Positions 49,812 to 51,690 of a DNA stretch of 51,690 nucleotides are shown in pieces. The notes beneath the pieces are model-generated. The model was not told the origin of the DNA. It worked only from the letters and a program-made list of their open reading frames with translations, and searched no databases. The translations under genes and the position numbers were made by a program. The stretch is from an uncultured Acidobacteriota bacterium (GTDB lineage: Bacteria > Acidobacteriota > UBA6911 > CAINFC01), in contig CAINFC010000244.1 of NCBI GenBank assembly GCA_903847975.1, positions 1-51,690 of the forward strand, given 5' to 3'. Positions within the stretch are counted from its first letter, which is position 1; the number at the start of each line of letters is the position of its first letter.

Positions 49812-51690
49812 ATGACCGAACGTATGAAATTCATTTTCCCGACCACGCTCCTTCTTTTTTTGACTATTGCTCCCTGGATTTCCGCCCAGGAAACCACCGG
49901 CAGTTTGATCGGGGCGGTGCGGGATACAACGGGAGCCACCATTCCGGGGGCCAGGATTTCCATTTATGATGCGGAAAAAAATGTTCTGGTCCGCACCGTG
50001 GAAACAGACGCCGAAGGTCAGTTTTCCGCTCCCCTCCTCCCGGCGGGAATATACAATATCGAAGCCGAGGCGCAGGGATTTAAAAAGCAGATATCGCAGG
50101 GTGTCAAGCTGGACCTGAACCAGCGGCGGTCTGTGGATCTGGTCCTGGAAGTGGGCAACCTCAGCGAAACCGTTACGGTGGAGGCCACCGCCAACCAGGT
50201 GGAAATTTCCACCCCGCTCTCCTCCTCGCTCATCAGCGGGGATCAGGCCCGCGAGCTGGCGCTCAACAACCGCAACTGGGTGCAGCTGGTGGCCCTGGCT
50301 CCCGGAGTGTCCAACGACCTGTCGGATCAGGTCTACGTGGGCAGCACCAACCCGGACGGGCAGGCCAACACCATCAATATCGCCGTCAACGGGGCCCGCA
50401 GCAGCCAGAACACCTTTACGGTGGACGGCGCCGACATCACCGATCGCGGCTCCAATATCACCATCCAGGCCTATCCGAGCGTCGATTCCATCGGGGAGTT
50501 CAAGGTGCTGCGCAGCCTGTACCCGGCTGAATCGGGGCGCAGCGGCGGCGGCCAGATCAATATCGTTACCCGGTCCGGTTCCAGCCGGTTTCACGGCAGC
50601 GCCTTCGAGTTTTTCCGCAACGAGATGCTCAATGCCAACAGCTTCCTGATCAACAGCAGCGCCAATCCGGCATTCGGCCGGACTTCGGAGGGCAAGGCCA
50701 AACGCCCGCCCTTTCACTACAACAACTTCGGCTGGACCCTGGGAGGGCCCGTGCCGTTCGTCCAGAAGCTGCTCGGAGAAAAAGGGAAAAACACCTTCTT
50801 CTTCTTTTCCCAGGAATTCCGGAAAGACCGCCGCTTTTCCTCGGCTTCGACGGTCAGCGTGCCGAATTCCCTGCTACGCAGCGGCGTTTTTCCGATGCCG
50901 GTCTGCATCAACCGTCCGGCGCTGGGAGAAGCCTCCTGTACTGATCCCTACATCCTGCCGGCCAACACGCCCCTGCCGGCCAGCCTGATCAATCCTACGT
51001 CCAAGGCCTATCTGACCGGCATCTACAGCAAGCTTCCGCTGCCCAACAATGTATCGGTGACCAATCCTTTCGGGCTCACCACGGCTATTGCCAACCGCAC
51101 CGACTTTCGCCAGGAAGTGATCAAGATCGACCACTCCTTTTCTCCCCGGCTTTCCGCCTATTACCGCTTTCAGCACGACAGCATCCCCACGCTGGACGGC
51201 AATTCGCTGTTTTCAAGCGGCAGCGGTCTTCCCGGGGTGTCCACCACCGAAACCAACTCGCCGGGCAAGGCCCACACCGCACAGGCCACATTCATCGCCA
51301 GTCCGAAGATGATTTTCGAAGGCCGATACAACTACGGCTACGGAGCCATTCTCAGCAGGAACGTCGGTCTCCTGGCCCTGGCCAACACCCGGATTCCCGT
51401 CACCCTGCCGTTCGAAAATACCCGGGACCGCATCCCGACCCTTACCGGCAACGGATTTACCGGGCTTAGCGGCTACGGACCCTACGACAACTTCTCCTAC
51501 AAGCATAACTTCACCGGAAGCTGGACCGCGGTCTTCGGGCGGCACACCGTGAAATCCGGGGGGGTCTTTTCCGTATACCGCAAAAATGAAAACAACCTCG
51601 CAGGCAGCAATGAAGGCAGCTTCAGCGCGTTCGGCACCTCCTACCCTACCGGGCAGACCTTCCCCCAGAACCTGGCGCTGCCGGACGGCA
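49812..51690 (+). CDS. TonB-dependent receptor, Oar-like (4), cut by window end
   Basis: The first 626 residues of an outer-membrane transporter: signal peptide 1-26, CarboxypepD_reg-like domain (about 28-110), plug domain (ELALNNRNWVQLVALAPGV, FTVDGADITD, GGGQINIVTRSG) and the start of the barrel. No stop codon occurs before the window edge. GAGG lies 5 nt upstream of the ATG. It is more distant from receptors 2 and 3 (NNRNW in place of NGRNF). It diverges from the M20D/xylanase operon and may serve uptake for it, but that is inference from position only. Confidence 0.92.
   Translation, partial: MTERMKFIFPTTLLLFLTIAPWISAQETTGSLIGAVRDTTGATIPGARISIYDAEKNVLVRTVETDAEGQFSAPLLPAGIYNIEAEAQGFKKQISQGVKLDLNQRRSVDLVLEVGNLSETVTVEATANQVEISTPLSSSLISGDQARELALNNRNWVQLVALAPGVSNDLSDQVYVGSTNPDGQANTINIAVNGARSSQNTFTVDGADITDRGSNITIQAYPSVDSIGEFKVLRSLYPAESGRSGGGQINIVTRSGSSRFHGSAFEFFRNEMLNANSFLINSSANPAFGRTSEGKAKRPPFHYNNFGWTLGGPVPFVQKLLGEKGKNTFFFFSQEFRKDRRFSSASTVSVPNSLLRSGVFPMPVCINRPALGEASCTDPYILPANTPLPASLINPTSKAYLTGIYSKLPLPNNVSVTNPFGLTTAIANRTDFRQEVIKIDHSFSPRLSAYYRFQHDSIPTLDGNSLFSSGSGLPGVSTTETNSPGKAHTAQATFIASPKMIFEGRYNYGYGAILSRNVGLLALANTRIPVTLPFENTRDRIPTLTGNGFTGLSGYGPYDNFSYKHNFTGSWTAVFGRHTVKSGGVFSVYRKNENNLAGSNEGSFSAFGTSYPTGQTFPQNLALPDG

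Overview
The window looks like an Acidobacteriota chromosome fragment, probably near Bryobacterales/Solibacter-type lineages. Three things point there. Four very large TonB-dependent, Oar-like outer-membrane proteins carry an N-terminal carboxypeptidase-regulatory-like domain, and no SusD partner lies nearby. A von Willebrand factor A protein is of the type known from acidobacteria. The DNA is GC-rich and many carbohydrate enzymes carry Tat signals. I see no rRNA, tRNA, CRISPR array, insertion sequence or phage genes. The content is almost entirely carbohydrate and sugar-acid uptake and breakdown.

Layout. (1) 1-746: mosaic palindromic repeats. (2) 747-5574 (-): TonB receptor followed by a sulfatase, divergent from 5749-8239 (+), a secreted esterase and an MFS sugar-acid transporter; two promoter-like sites with overlapping -35 boxes lie between. 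(3) 8525-22401 (-): a long co-directional catabolic cluster. It holds a Tat-type Gfo/Idh oxidoreductase, a TonB receptor, a Tat-type TIM-barrel sugar isomerase/epimerase, a transaldolase-family enzyme, a complete 2-oxoacid (or acetoin-type) dehydrogenase complex (E2, E3, fused E1) and an L-fucose/L-arabinose-isomerase-like protein. (4) 23027-28328 (+): a second Gfo/Idh plus TonB receptor pair, arranged as a mirror image of the first. (5) 28417-38609: sugar-acid region with a Tat-type LarA (nickel-pincer racemase) homologue, tartronate-semialdehyde reductase (garR), a DUF123 protein, an aldo/keto reductase, a secreted beta-helix protein, a Tat-type gluconolactonase-like protein, a Tat-type GalD-like enolase-superfamily dehydratase and a sugar-porter MFS protein. 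(6) 38826-41108: a secreted propeller plus helical-domain protein of unknown function, followed by a possible small RNA/terminator and repeats. (7) 41788-44151 (+): two overlapping PepSY-type membrane genes and the VWFA protein. (8) 44124-49492 (-): a five-gene operon of M20D amidohydrolase, NHL-propeller protein, exported 2-hydroxyacid dehydrogenase, GH10 xylanase and DUF1801 protein. (9) 49812 to the end (+): a fourth TonB receptor cut by the window edge.

How the genes may work together (inference): TonB receptors bring plant-type oligosaccharides (xylan, esterified, sulfated or uronic-acid glycans) into the periplasm. There an unusually large set of Tat- or Sec-exported enzymes (Gfo/Idh, lactonase, LarA-like epimerase, acid-sugar dehydratase, hydroxyacid dehydrogenase) could oxidise and rearrange the sugars. 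MFS carriers would then import sugar acids for cytosolic finishing by GarR, the transaldolase-family enzyme and the dehydrogenase complex. The substrate of the 8.5-22.4 kb cluster cannot be named from sequence alone.

Intergenic DNA carries at least three families of dispersed palindromic repeats, described separately below.
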